Assembly: GCF_008180865.1 (NCBI RefSeq)
Contig: NZ_VTEX01000003.1
Span: forward strand, 126,501 to 190,500
DNA: 64,000 nt
Source of the DNA: Rossellomorea aquimaris
GTDB taxonomy: Bacteria > Bacillota > Bacilli > Bacillales > Bacillaceae_B
Direction: 5' to 3'
Position numbers and translations under genes: made by a program. The notes below the pieces were generated by a model. The model was given only the letters and a program-made list of their open reading frames with translations. It did not search any database and was not told the origin of the DNA. Position 1 is the stretch's first letter, and every line of letters starts with the position of its first letter. This document shows, piece by piece, positions 17,910 to 26,307 of this stretch.

Positions 17910-18932
17910 TTACCTTTCGCTTTTTATAATTTCTGCCAGAAGCTCGTATGAATCCAGGCGGGCTTTGTGGTCGTAAACTTGGGCAATGGCCATGATTTCA
18001 TCAGCCTGGCTCTCCTTCAAAAATGTATGCAGCTTGTCCTTTACCGTCTGCTGGCTGCCAACAATCGAGGTGCCTAATTGCTGCTCGAGAGCCTTTAATT
18101 GGTAGCCGCTGGCCACTTCGGATATGTTATCTACCGGTGGTTGAAGCTTTGTAAGGTTGCCGCTCATCAGATTCAAAAATTGCTGCTGCAGTGTTGTGAA
18201 AAGGTGTTTTGCCTCTTTATCCGTTTCTGCTGCAATGATATTCAATGCCACCATCGCATACGGCTTATCGAGAACATTCGAAGGCTTAAACGCCTTGCGA
18301 TAGATCTGTAGAGCACCAAGAGTGTTAAGTGGCGAGAAATGGGAGGCAAACGCGAATGGCAAACCCAGTTCTCCGGCCAGCTGCGCACTGAAGCCGCTTG
18401 AACCCAGCAGCCAGATTGGAATATTCAAACCTTCCCCTGGAATCGCTTTTATTGGGTTCCCTTGGGCCAAGGATGGATCAAAGTAACCGCGGAGTTCCGC
18501 TAATTGCTCAGGAAAGTCATCTCCAGTACTTCTCAAGTCGCGTCTCAATGCACGAGCGGTCCCTTGATCTGTACCGGGTGCCCGCCCCAGACCAAGGTCA
18601 ATTCGCCCAGGATATAAGGATTCAAGAGTGCCAAACTGCTCAGCGATGACGAGCGGAGCGTGATTCGGCAGCATGATTCCTCCTGAACCAATCCGGATTT
18701 GTGATGTAGCGGCTGCCACATGGGACATCACCACAGAAGTCGCGGAACTGGCGATAAACGGCATATTGTGGTGTTCAGCGAGCCAAATACGGTTGTAGCC
18801 AAGTTTTTCAGCATGCTGTGCGAGATCCAATGTATGGCGGAAAGAATCAGCAGGAGTACTTCCGGCAGTTATCGGTGAAAGATCCAGCACCGAGAATGGA
18901 ATTTCGTTTAGTTGAATTGCATGTTTAGACAT
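17910..18932 (-). CDS. LLM-class (luciferase-like) flavin oxidoreductase
   Basis: A 340-residue protein of the bacterial luciferase-like monooxygenase superfamily, YvbT/YddN group. Seen: [11 protein letters not shown] at the N-terminus, [54 protein letters not shown] (spread over residues 80-125) and a C-terminal [10 protein letters not shown]. These cytosolic enzymes use reduced FMN to oxidise unknown small molecules. AAGGGAAG is upstream of the ATG. Downstream it stands near the HesB-like gene; upstream is the remnant of another luciferase-like gene and an ArsR regulator. Confidence 0.93.
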   Translation of the reverse strand: MSKHAIQLNEIPFSVLDLSPITAGSTPADSFRHTLDLAQHAEKLGYNRIWLAEHHNMPFIASSATSVVMSHVAAATSQIRIGSGGIMLPNHAPLVIAEQFGTLESLYPGRIDLGLGRAPGTDQGTARALRRDLRSTGDDFPEQLAELRGYFDPSLAQGNPIKAIPGEGLNIPIWLLGSSGFSAQLAGELGLPFAFASHFSPLNTLGALQIYRKAFKPSNVLDKPYAMVALNIIAAETDKEAKHLFTTLQQQFLNLMSGNLTKLQPPVDNISEVASGYQLKALEQQLGTSIVGSQQTVKDKLHTFLKESQADEIMAIAQVYDHKARLDSYELLAEIIKSER

Positions 18933-18975
18933 AAGTTCATCTTCTTCCCTTATCTAATTTTATTAAAAACTAATC

Positions 18976-19407
18976 TCATACTGGAATTTCATGAGTCTGA
19001 AAGTAAGGCCGCACAAACTCTCCAAGCTCCTGTATGACTTCCTCGGGAGGGCGCTTTGAAAAATACAATACAAATGCCAGGTGATTGACACCTATGGATT
19101 GAAATTGATATAAAATTTCTAATAACTGTTTGTGCCCTACACGAAATCCTAAAGGAATCGGAATAGGAAGTACATCGGTATTTTCCGATAAATCGATATA
19201 TAAAGTCTGAGTGAAAGGCTTAAACACTCTTGGGACGTGAATTTCCGATAACTCGCGATAGTCGTTAGTCAATTGAGTTTGTTGTGAGATAACCCTCAGG
19301 TAATGGATCCAGCCGTCCCCATTCTGAGCGATCCATTCGATCGATTGATTGCTAAATCCTGTCACCATGGTCTGAATCGAAGAAGAAGGATTGGGGATCA
19401 TTCTCAT
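18976..19407 (-). pseudogene. C-terminal remnant of a second luciferase-like oxidoreductase
   Basis: 143 codons resemble only the last third of the BA3436-type luciferase-like family (MIPNPSSSIQTMVTGFS, WIAQNGDGWIHYLR, FKPFTQTLYIDL, a closing PEEVIQELGEFVRPYF). The N-terminal two-thirds with the flavin site are missing. The reading frame opens just downstream of a TGA, there is no ribosome site, and the ArsR gene starts its 3' end 90 bp away. Hence a truncated relic rather than a short gene. Confidence 0.75.
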
Positions 19408-19497
19408 ATCCGTTCCATCGATGACGCCTACTCATATTATTCTTTTGGTACAACCTGTTATATGCTCGAAGTTGTAATAAACTCACTTCAATTCTCC

Positions 19498-19845
19498 TTA
19501 AATTTTTGTACCAATATATTTTTCGAACTTTTTAATCGTCTCCTCATTACGGCGATAATACGTCCATTGTCCGATTCGCTTTATTTCAACAAGCCCGCTT
19601 TGCAGCAGAATCGATAAATACTGTGAAGTAGTGGATTGCGAAATCCCCGCCTTGCTTCGGATATCCCCTACGCAAACCCCGCCTTCAAATCCTTCATCCG
19701 CAATAATATGGGCTTGCGGTGAAAAATGACTGCCGGGATCTTTTAACATTTGAAGAATGCCCACCCTCGTCTGGTTCGACAATGCCTTAAAAATTTCAAC
19801 GGCTTGTTCATCATTTAAGCGTTCCAATTCCTGCTTCAATGTCAT
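19498..19845 (-). CDS. ArsR-family transcriptional regulator
   Basis: 115 residues with a winged helix-turn-helix: EQAVEIFKALSNQTRVGILQML (helices 1-2), AGISQSTTSQYLSILLQSGLVEIKRIGQWTYYRRNEE (recognition helix and wing). The insertion with FEGGVCVGDI carries one cysteine, but there is no clear multi-cysteine metal site. The start at 19845 follows homologue length; an in-frame ATG at 19911 would add 22 residues, and neither has an ideal ribosome site. It is transcribed away from the alcohol dehydrogenase at 20137 and toward the luciferase-like genes, either of which it might control. Confidence 0.85.
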   Translation of the reverse strand: MTLKQELERLNDEQAVEIFKALSNQTRVGILQMLKDPGSHFSPQAHIIADEGFEGGVCVGDIRSKAGISQSTTSQYLSILLQSGLVEIKRIGQWTYYRRNEETIKKFEKYIGTKI

Positions 19846-20136
19846 CTGCCTCTTTCTATATCGATTATCACTATCCCAATGGAAGCTGGGTAGATGATCT
19901 GAAAGCATCATGCCATATCGGTAATTCCCGATATTAGTATATTAACCCTCTGGTCCTTCCAAATCAAATGATTTGTTTCTAAGGAGATACGGCGTAAAGC
20001 TTCCATTTTAAAAAAGACCACTAAAAACCCTTCAAATGACAGGTTTATTCGACTGTTCCCCACTCTACCTTTTAACGCTAATAGTTAAGCTCTTACGAAT
20101 AACGGGTATACTAATAAGGAAAGGGTGTGGTTCATC

Positions 20137-21165
20137 GTGAATACTATGAAGGCGGTAGGATTAACTCGTTACCTTCCAATTGATAATCCCCAAAGTCTGG
20201 TGGACGTAGTTGTAGAAAAGCCAAAAGCAACGGGTCGTGACATTTTGGTCAAAGTTGCGGCCATATCGGTCAATCCTGTTGATACAAAGGTACGAGCTCC
20301 TAAGGAAAAAGTTGAGGAAGTTCCTAAGATTCTAGGTTGGGATGTAGCAGGAGTCGTCGAAGAGACAGGACCGGACTGTTCATTGTTTCGTCCGGGAGAT
20401 GAAGTTTTTTATGCTGGCAGTATTGCACGACAAGGCGGAAACAGTGAATACCATCTGGTCGATGAACGAATCGTTGGGCGCAAACCTGTTTCCTTAAGTT
20501 TTGTGGAAGCCGCAGCTCTTCCCCTAACCTCCATTACAGCTTGGGAAGCGTTATTTACCCGAATGGCTATTTCCCAAGATCCGGGCCCTAACCAAGGAAA
20601 GGCTCTGCTAATCATTGGTGCAGCCGGGGGTGTAGGTTCCATTGCCACTCAGCTTGCAAAACAAGCGGGGCTTACTGTAATCGGGACTGCTTCCCGATCG
20701 GAAACTGTTAGCTGGGTTAAATCAATGGGAGCGGACTATACCATTAATCACCTTGACCCGCTCCTTCCACAACTTCAAGCAATTGGATTTACAAACGTTC
20801 CGTACATTTTTTGCCTGAATGCTTTGGAAAAACACTGGGCCGGTATTAGCGAAGCTATTTCTCCGCAAGGAGTTGTGTGCGCAATTGATGATCCAGCCTC
20901 TCCGCTGGACCTCAAATTGCTTAAGCAAAAAAGCGTCACCTTCGTGTGGGAGTTTATGTTTACTCGCCCTGTTTACGAAACAGATGATATGATTGAGCAG
21001 CATCTATTGCTTAATCATATTGCTGATGCTGTGGACCATCAAAAATTAATGACAACACTGGCCGAAGTCCTTGGACCGATCTCAGCAGAAAATCTCCGTC
21101 AAGCCCACAAATTTTTGGAGAGTAACAGGGCGATTGGTAAAATTGTCCTGGAAGGTTTTGTTTAA
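20137..21165 (+). CDS. Zinc-type alcohol dehydrogenase / quinone reductase family protein
   Basis: About 342 residues of the medium-chain dehydrogenase superfamily, in the adh_fam_1 subgroup. Seen: MKAVGLTRYLPI, VNPVDTKVR, LGWDVAGVVEETG, GDEVFYAGSIARQGGNSEYHLVDE, and the NADP-binding ALLIIGAAGGVGSIATQLAKQ near residues 160-180. Subgroup members generally lack the catalytic zinc cysteines despite the name. GTG 20137 is chosen because AGGGTG lies 9 bp upstream; GTG 20125 and ATG 20146 are alternatives. It reduces an unknown carbonyl or quinone in the cytosol. It is divergent from the ArsR gene, whose product may regulate it. Confidence 0.88.
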   Translation: MNTMKAVGLTRYLPIDNPQSLVDVVVEKPKATGRDILVKVAAISVNPVDTKVRAPKEKVEEVPKILGWDVAGVVEETGPDCSLFRPGDEVFYAGSIARQGGNSEYHLVDERIVGRKPVSLSFVEAAALPLTSITAWEALFTRMAISQDPGPNQGKALLIIGAAGGVGSIATQLAKQAGLTVIGTASRSETVSWVKSMGADYTINHLDPLLPQLQAIGFTNVPYIFCLNALEKHWAGISEAISPQGVVCAIDDPASPLDLKLLKQKSVTFVWEFMFTRPVYETDDMIEQHLLLNHIADAVDHQKLMTTLAEVLGPISAENLRQAHKFLESNRAIGKIVLEGFV

Positions 21166-21225
21166 AGACCTGTTTACAGAGAGCGATAAATTGGTGATCC
21201 GATAATTGCAATTTGATATAAATAC

Positions 21226-21258
21226 AAAGCCGGCTGCTGATCGCAACCGGCTTTAATT
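21226..21258 (+). terminator. Terminator after the alcohol dehydrogenase gene
   Basis: 8-bp stem AAAGCCGG / CCGGCTTT with a 13-nt loop, flanked by T/A-rich sequence on both sides. Confidence 0.65.
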
Positions 21259-21471
21259 AAACAAAGAAACTTTCTTTTACTTATGATATGGTTTACCGTA
21301 ACGAATCTAAATGAGGTTTTTTATTGTATTAAAAAGAGAAGTGGTGTTTTAAGATGTTCATGGTTTGGGAACATATGATAATTACAAAAGGATGAAATAA
21401 AGTCACCTCAGTATAAAAATTAATCTGTAATTCCTATGTACAAGTGAAATCCCGCTTACCTCCATCGCCTT

Positions 21472-21900
21472 TCATAATAAATCAGTTTCCCATAGTCCAA
21501 GCTGGCCTTTTGCTGGGATACGTTCATTCAAGATCTTTATGTCTTGAACCTCCCACGCATATCCTCCCACATTAAAGTCTCCTAAAAAATAATCATTTCC
21601 TGATACGATTTGTCCATTTTCCAGGACTGCTGAGGTCTGGTTTTTTTTAGTTATTTCCAGACAATTTTCAAGCCTGCCTACAGCAATGATCATTCCGGTC
21701 GGAAGTGTCTTTTCTGTATATCCATGCTTACCGAGCAGCGAACGGATGGCCACATGCCTGCAGACATCCTTATCTATTTTTTTACTTGTATGAATGGCAA
21801 GGGATCCGCGATAGTTTGTTTTCCATGACCTTGTTTCAAATTCATTCTCTCGTAGGACAAAAAGACTTGCCCAAGGCTGAATCATAGATAATACCTTCAT
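21472..21900 (-). CDS. ASCH domain protein
   Basis: About 142 residues: MKVLSMIQPWASLFV, the characteristic opening of ASC-1 homology (ASCH) proteins, then ETRSWKTNYRGSLAIHTSKK and GYAWEVQDIKIL. ASCH domains share the PUA-like fold and are proposed RNA-binding or RNA-processing modules; no function is known for this bacterial subgroup. The open frame continues 23 codons upstream, but the conserved domain begins at the chosen Met with GGTGG 9 bp before it. Single gene; no operon partner. Confidence 0.82.
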   Translation of the reverse strand: MKVLSMIQPWASLFVLRENEFETRSWKTNYRGSLAIHTSKKIDKDVCRHVAIRSLLGKHGYTEKTLPTGMIIAVGRLENCLEITKKNQTSAVLENGQIVSGNDYFLGDFNVGGYAWEVQDIKILNERIPAKGQLGLWETDLL

Positions 21901-22088
21901 TCTCACGGCCACCAATCTATAAAGTTTCGTTTCTCTTATCGTGTCCATAGAGAAGAATGTTATTATCAAAAAGGTTTAATTGGAATTCGGAAACCAGAAT
22001 TATATTTCATAAACACAAAGATTTACTTGTTTTATTTTCCGTTTTTCATCGTTGAACTCTTTTACTTTTAAGTAAATAATTTTGGTGT

Positions 22089-22541
22089 CTAAAAAAGTTT
22101 TAAAAATTCTTTTGCTGCTTTTGATAAGTAACTATTCTTCCTCCAAATTACTTTGGGTTCAGATATTAAGGTCTGTTCCTTTAGCTGAATGACTCTCAAT
22201 CCTCCCAATGAATGGAGGGATAATAACGAGAGCGGTAAGATCGTCGCACCAAACCCCGATGAAACGAGACCAAGTAACATTATTAAATCCTGACATTCGC
22301 ACATTATATTTGGTTCTAAATCTAACCGTTGAAATTCATTGACAATTTATCCATAAGCACCTAAACCATAGTTTGGCCGCAGAAGAATCAATGGTATATC
22401 GATAATTTCCTCTAACCTGCATTGTTCTGATCCAGTCCACGTCCATTTTTTAGGTAAAACAAGCACATATGGACCCCTTTCCAAGGGCATTTGAGAGATA
22501 CTTTTTTCTGTTATATTTGTCTGATAGCATAACCAGCTCAT
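22089..22541 (-). pseudogene. LysR-family regulator remnant (effector domain only)
   Basis: Read through on the minus strand this is the C-terminal half of a LysR-type regulator: LPLERGPYVLVLPKKW-like sequence, LEEIIDIPLILLRPNYG, then MLLGLVSSGFGATILPLSLL and a closing SKAAKEFLKLF. One in-frame TAA (22347-22349) interrupts it. The DNA-binding half is absent: homology stops near 22520, exactly where that of the opposite-strand BenE gene begins. So both 5' halves of a divergent pair are lost. Confidence 0.82.
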
Positions 22542-23648
22542 GGATCTTCGCCATATATGGAATGGGGGGACTCCTAACGCTCATCGTCTCCTTATATTAT
22601 GGGCAGCCCATAGGCTATGCCTTTTCAATACCTGGAGCCATTCTTGTCGGCTCAAGCTTAACCCATTATTCTTTCAACCAAGTGGTTGGTGCTTATATTA
22701 TAACCGGGATCCTTATTTTTCTTTTAGGATTATCTGGCCATGTTACAAAATTGATGAAGGTTTTGCCTATGCCGGTTATGATGGGGATGGTATCAGGCGT
22801 TTTACTCCCTTTCGGAACTGAAATGATCGGCTCGGTAGTAAAAAATCCTTTACTCAACGGAATCCCGTTACTTGTCTTTTTTGCTCTTTCTTTTTTCTTA
22901 CCATTTTCAAAAAAGTTTCCACCTAGATTAGGGGCGGTCATTGCAGCAATTCTTTGTCTTAAATTTTTGCCGAATGTTTCTGCACAGCCTCTCCATATAA
23001 CAATGGGCATTCCCCATTTTATCATCCCATCATTTAGTTTTTCCGTTGTAGGGGAACTTGTCATTCCATTACTCTTAACGGTTATTGCCATTCAAAATGC
23101 CCAAGGGATTGCTATGTTAGAGACCCATGGCTATCGTCCACCGATCAATGCCATGACCAATTGGAGCGGAATCGGTACCATTATAAATGCTTTTTTTTGG
23201 GGGCCACCCAGCCTGTATTGCAGGTCCCATGACGGGCTTACTTGTTAATAAGGAATCAGGCAAACTTGAACATAGGTATGTCGCTGCCATTGTATTAGGA
23301 GTATTATCCTGTCTATTAGCTCTATTTTCTCCAATGGCTTCGCAAATTCCACATGTCATTCCTGCCTCATTAATTCAATTACTAGGTGGAGTCGCCATGA
23401 TTAGTGTACTGGTTGACTCTTTGAAAATGAGTTTCTCTGGTCCATTCAAATCAGGCGCCCTATTTTCCTTTATTATCACAACCTCCGGAATCTCTATTCT
23501 CCATATCGGAGCGCCATTCTGGGGTCTGGTTGGGGGTACATTAGCCACTGTATTCTTGGATAAACAAGATTTTTATAAATCCGAATCAAGTGACCCTAAC
23601 AATGAAACTAACTTGAATGAAGCCCTTTTAAAGGAAAAAATTTCTTAA
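22520..23648 (+). pseudogene. BenE-type benzoate/H+ symporter, truncated and frameshifted
   Basis: Two overlapping frames together encode a BenE-family membrane protein: SDSITSSWIFAIYGMGGLLTL to about 23190, then FFGGHPACIAGPMTGLL to the stop at 23648. Removing one T from the T8 run at 23191-23198 joins them and restores the family motif NAFFGGHPACIAGP. The first 40 or so residues of the family are also missing, at the junction with the LysR remnant. Intact members import benzoate-like acids with protons. This copy is almost certainly inactive. A T8 sequencing error could explain the frameshift but not the missing N-terminus. Confidence 0.85.
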
Positions 23649-23689
23649 CAGCAATTTTATAGACCTCGGATACATCTTTAGGACACAAT

Positions 23690-23735
23690 AAAGGGACACC
23701 TAGACATAGTGCGGTCTAGGTGTCCCTTTATTTCT
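23690..23735 (+). terminator. Terminator after the BenE remnant
   Basis: Perfect 16-bp stem AAAGGGACACCTAGAC / GTCTAGGTGTCCCTTT, 8-nt loop, then ATTTCTTT. It is probably the original terminator of the transporter gene. Confidence 0.85.
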
Positions 23736-23971
23736 TTGTATAGAATAAAATCTTCATCTACTATGATACGGTTCATCACTATTAATCCTAAACTAATTTA
23801 TCAATTAATAGAAATGTTAAAAAAGAATTTATGAACAGCTATCGTAAATTCACTATTCATTAGATTTCACTTCTTCTTGGCACCTGTACTGTACTACTAA
23901 TTAATACAGTTCGAAAAGTCAATGAAATGGTAAGTTACTTTTATGCCGATTTTTAGTAATAGAAATTGAAT

Positions 23972-24118
23972 TTACTTTTTTAATGCCTCAAATTCTTCGC
24001 CAATTTCCGCCAGACTCAAGCCCCATTGAGTATCATTATCAAAAAAAGAACAAAAAATAATTATTAAATTATCATGAAAGAGGTTGACCCCCTTGGCTGG
24101 CGTCAACCTTAAATTACC
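23972..24118 (-). pseudogene. Possible gene relic, about 48 codons
   Basis: A minus-strand frame without a credible start or ribosome site ends in NDTQWGLSLAEIGEEFEALKK and a stop. The composition looks protein-like (acidic, helical end), as if it were the tail of a lost gene. The family is not recognised. The rest of the 23736-24142 interval shows nothing identifiable. Confidence 0.3.
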
Positions 24119-24142
24119 AGTTAAAATTCACCTAATCGACTC

Positions 24143-24493
24143 TTATTTTACTAAAGGATTCAAACCAGCAGTTTCCATATAATCTTTTCCCCAATTATAC
24201 ATAGCATCGAGAATCGGCATTAAACTTCTCCCTTGTTCAGTAAGGGAGTATTCTACTTTTGGAGGAACCACGGGATAGACTTCGCGTTTTACAATCAAGT
24301 CTTCTTCCAGTTCTCGCAATTGATTAACTAGCATTCTCTGCGTGATCCCTGGCATAAGAGCTTTCAATTCACCAAATCGCTTCGTTCCCTCTTTCCCTAG
24401 ATGCCATAGTATAAGCATCTTCCATTTACCACCGATAACGGAAAGAGTTAATTCTTTTTCACAATTAAACATCTTTTCCTGCATTCGCGACAT
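24143..24493 (-). CDS. hxlR: HxlR-family regulator, probable formaldehyde-responsive HxlR
   Basis: A 116-residue winged-helix regulator of the HxlR family: [71 protein letters not shown] spread over residues 10-95. GGAGGTGATT lies 4 bp from the ATG, with a TATAAT box upstream. The family contains B. subtilis HxlR, the activator of hxlAB in the presence of formaldehyde. Here the gene lies 4.2 kb from hxlAB, with zwf and gnd between, and one operator-like sequence occurs upstream of hxlR, zwf and hxlA. That context, more than the protein itself, supports naming it HxlR. The only cysteine, Cys10, could sense formaldehyde. Confidence 0.82.
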   Translation of the reverse strand: MSRMQEKMFNCEKELTLSVIGGKWKMLILWHLGKEGTKRFGELKALMPGITQRMLVNQLRELEEDLIVKREVYPVVPPKVEYSLTEQGRSLMPILDAMYNWGKDYMETAGLNPLVK

Positions 24494-24513
24494 TTATAAT
24501 CACCTCCATATTT

Positions 24514-24572
24514 ATTATAGCCCATAGTATACTTTTTTCACTATATAAAATAAAAGTCTGTACTTGTAATAT
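24514..24572 (-). promoter_or_regulatory. hxlR promoter with overlapping HxlR-type operator
   Basis: The minus-strand TATAAT (24514-24519) stands just upstream of hxlR. The segment 24524-24572 (plus strand AGTATACTTTTT, CACTAT, TAAAATAAAAGT, GTACTT in order) matches the hxlA upstream site at most positions. Because it overlaps the -35 region of hxlR, binding could give autoregulation. Confidence 0.7.
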
Positions 24573-24599
24573 CCTTCCATACATAATGTATTAGCAGTG

Positions 24600-24706
24600 T
24601 ACATATAATTCTCTATTCTGCTATTCAACGGAAGATGCATTACAGAAATAGAAGCAGAAGTTAAATAGGGAATTCATACCGTTTGAAATTCCCTATTTAT
24701 CTTTTT
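24600..24706 (+). ncRNA. Candidate small RNA divergent from hxlR
   Basis: A strong plus-strand terminator (24663-24698, perfect 12-bp stem AAATAGGGAATT / AATTCCCTATTT, then ATCTTTTTT) has no gene before it on its strand. About 100 bp upstream lie TATAAT (24604-24609) and, on the same strand, the HxlR-type operator in the orientation it has before hxlA. A transcript of about 100 nt is implied. No ORF with a ribosome site is visible in it. The transcription start is a guess. Confidence 0.35.
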
Positions 24707-24759
24707 TAAAAAACATACCCCAAATAAATTTTCTATCATTTTAATAGTTATTTTGGAAG

Positions 24760-25275
24760 CTAGTGAGTTCTCTCAACACGAGCACTTAAAATGTCTTCTG
24801 TTGTGATTTCAAGTAATTTCTCCAGGAACCTTATTGTTCCTTTTATATTTTTCTCCGTTTTAACGTTTTCCAATTTTTTAATATCTATCAAATCATTAAG
24901 AACTTTTCTGAAAGCATTGCTTTTTATTAGCCACTCTCCAATCAGTTCCTTTGTTGCAGATCTTTCAAATTCATTTTTCACAGCAAATAAACTTTCTTTT
25001 TTTGTTTCTATTAGAGTAATAGCATTTAAATTAGAATTCATACGCATCTTAAAATATCTCTTTTCACTATTATAATAATTTTCATTCCTTAACCGAAAAT
25101 ACTCTACACCAATAGTGATTTCGTAAAAAGAAGGTGTCTCTGTAACATATTGAATGTCTTTTACTTCAACATTTTTCAATAGATCTAGATAAGTTTCTAT
25201 ACCATACTGAGTATTTATCATTTTTGCATCCAATACATTCATGAACTTATCATCCTTTTCTACCATCATATTCAT
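24760..25275 (-). CDS. Hypothetical protein (171 residues) in the formaldehyde region
   Basis: An AT-rich gene for a soluble, charged protein with no recognised family. It starts MNMMVEKDDKFMNVLDAKMIN, has a beta-rich centre (FYEITIGVEYFRLRNENYY) and a helical C-terminus rich in Lys, Glu and Ile (IKGTIRFLEKLLEITTEDIL). The open frame allows a start 5 codons earlier, but GGTGA lies 8 bp before the ATG at 25275. It follows gnd by 92 bp on the same strand with no terminator in between, so it may be the third gene of a zwf-gnd operon. No function is proposed. Confidence 0.6.
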   Translation of the reverse strand: MNMMVEKDDKFMNVLDAKMINTQYGIETYLDLLKNVEVKDIQYVTETPSFYEITIGVEYFRLRNENYYNSEKRYFKMRMNSNLNAITLIETKKESLFAVKNEFERSATKELIGEWLIKSNAFRKVLNDLIDIKKLENVKTEKNIKGTIRFLEKLLEITTEDILSARVERTH

Positions 25276-25366
25276 TGTTTTCATCACCATTTCACATATA
25301 ATGAGCTATTTTTCTTCACCTATTTTTATTGACTTTTTTCTATTTAATATGACAGATGTAATTCTG

Positions 25367-26260
25367 TTAGTTTTTTTCAACAACATGTCCTCCAAATTCG
25401 TTTCTTAATGCAGCTACCACTTTACCTGTAAAAGTATCGCTGTCTAATGAACGGTAACGCATCAAAAGCGACATTGCGATAACAGGAGTGGCTGCTTGTA
25501 AATCTAAAGCTGTTTCAACTGTCCATTTCCCTTCACCAGAAGAGTGCATAATCCCTTTAATTTCATCTAGCTTTGCATCTTTTGAAAATGCACGTTCAGT
25601 CAACTCCATGAGCCATGAACGAATAACTGAGCCGTTATTCCACACTCTAGCTACTTTTTCGTAGTCAAAATCGAACTTGCTTTTTTCTAATACCTCGAAT
25701 CCTTCACCAATCGCTGCCATCATACCGTATTCAATTCCATTGTGAACCATTTTTAAGAAATGACCGCTCCCTGCTTTACCAGCATAGATATATCCGTTTT
25801 CGACAGCTGTATCCTTGAAAATAGGTTCCACGATGCTCCAGGCTTCAGGGTCTCCGCCAATCATATAACATGCTCCATTACGAGCACCTTCCATTCCACC
25901 AGATGTACCGGCATCCATAAAGTGAATTCCTACTTCCTTTAGCTGGTTATATCTCCGAATGGATTCCTTATAGTGAGAATTTCCAGCTTCAATTACGATA
26001 TCTCCAGTGCCTAGTAATGGTGCCATTTCATCAATTACTGAATCTACCACAGCATGCGGAACCATAATCCATACAACTCTTGGTTTTTCTAATGATTCAA
26101 TAAGTTCTTTTAAATCAGATGTACCTTGAGCACCGTATTTCTTCATTTCTTCAACGGCACTTCCATTTACATCGTAAGCAACTACTTCGTGCTTGTTATC
26201 AATTACATTTTGACCTAAGTTTAATCCCATTTTTCCTAAACCTATTAATCCAACTTTCAT
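25367..26260 (-). CDS. gnd: 6-phosphogluconate dehydrogenase, short (GntZ/YqeC) type
   Basis: A 297-residue decarboxylating 6-phosphogluconate dehydrogenase of the short family (about 300 residues; the common long form has about 470). Seen: Rossmann GLIGLGKMG (4-12), GTSGG substrate motif (118-122), and catalytic Lys170 with His173-Asn174 in HFLKMVHN. It oxidises 6-phosphogluconate to ribulose 5-phosphate and CO2. AGGAGG lies 8 bp before the second candidate ATG (26260), which is chosen. It follows zwf by 47 bp in an evident operon, so both oxidative steps that regenerate ribulose 5-phosphate for HxlA are co-expressed. NAD versus NADP preference cannot be told. Confidence 0.93.
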   Translation of the reverse strand: MKVGLIGLGKMGLNLGQNVIDNKHEVVAYDVNGSAVEEMKKYGAQGTSDLKELIESLEKPRVVWIMVPHAVVDSVIDEMAPLLGTGDIVIEAGNSHYKESIRRYNQLKEVGIHFMDAGTSGGMEGARNGACYMIGGDPEAWSIVEPIFKDTAVENGYIYAGKAGSGHFLKMVHNGIEYGMMAAIGEGFEVLEKSKFDFDYEKVARVWNNGSVIRSWLMELTERAFSKDAKLDEIKGIMHSSGEGKWTVETALDLQAATPVIAMSLLMRYRSLDSDTFTGKVVAALRNEFGGHVVEKN

Positions 26261-26307
26261 ATTCATTTCCTCCTTAATAATCTAAAAATATTGCTCATCT
26301 TTTATTA

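Noticed and set aside
22469..23248. An intact gene starting MDPFPRAFERYF
   Set aside because: The first 17 codons are antisense to the LysR remnant and BenE homology begins only at SDSITSSW; no ribosome site.
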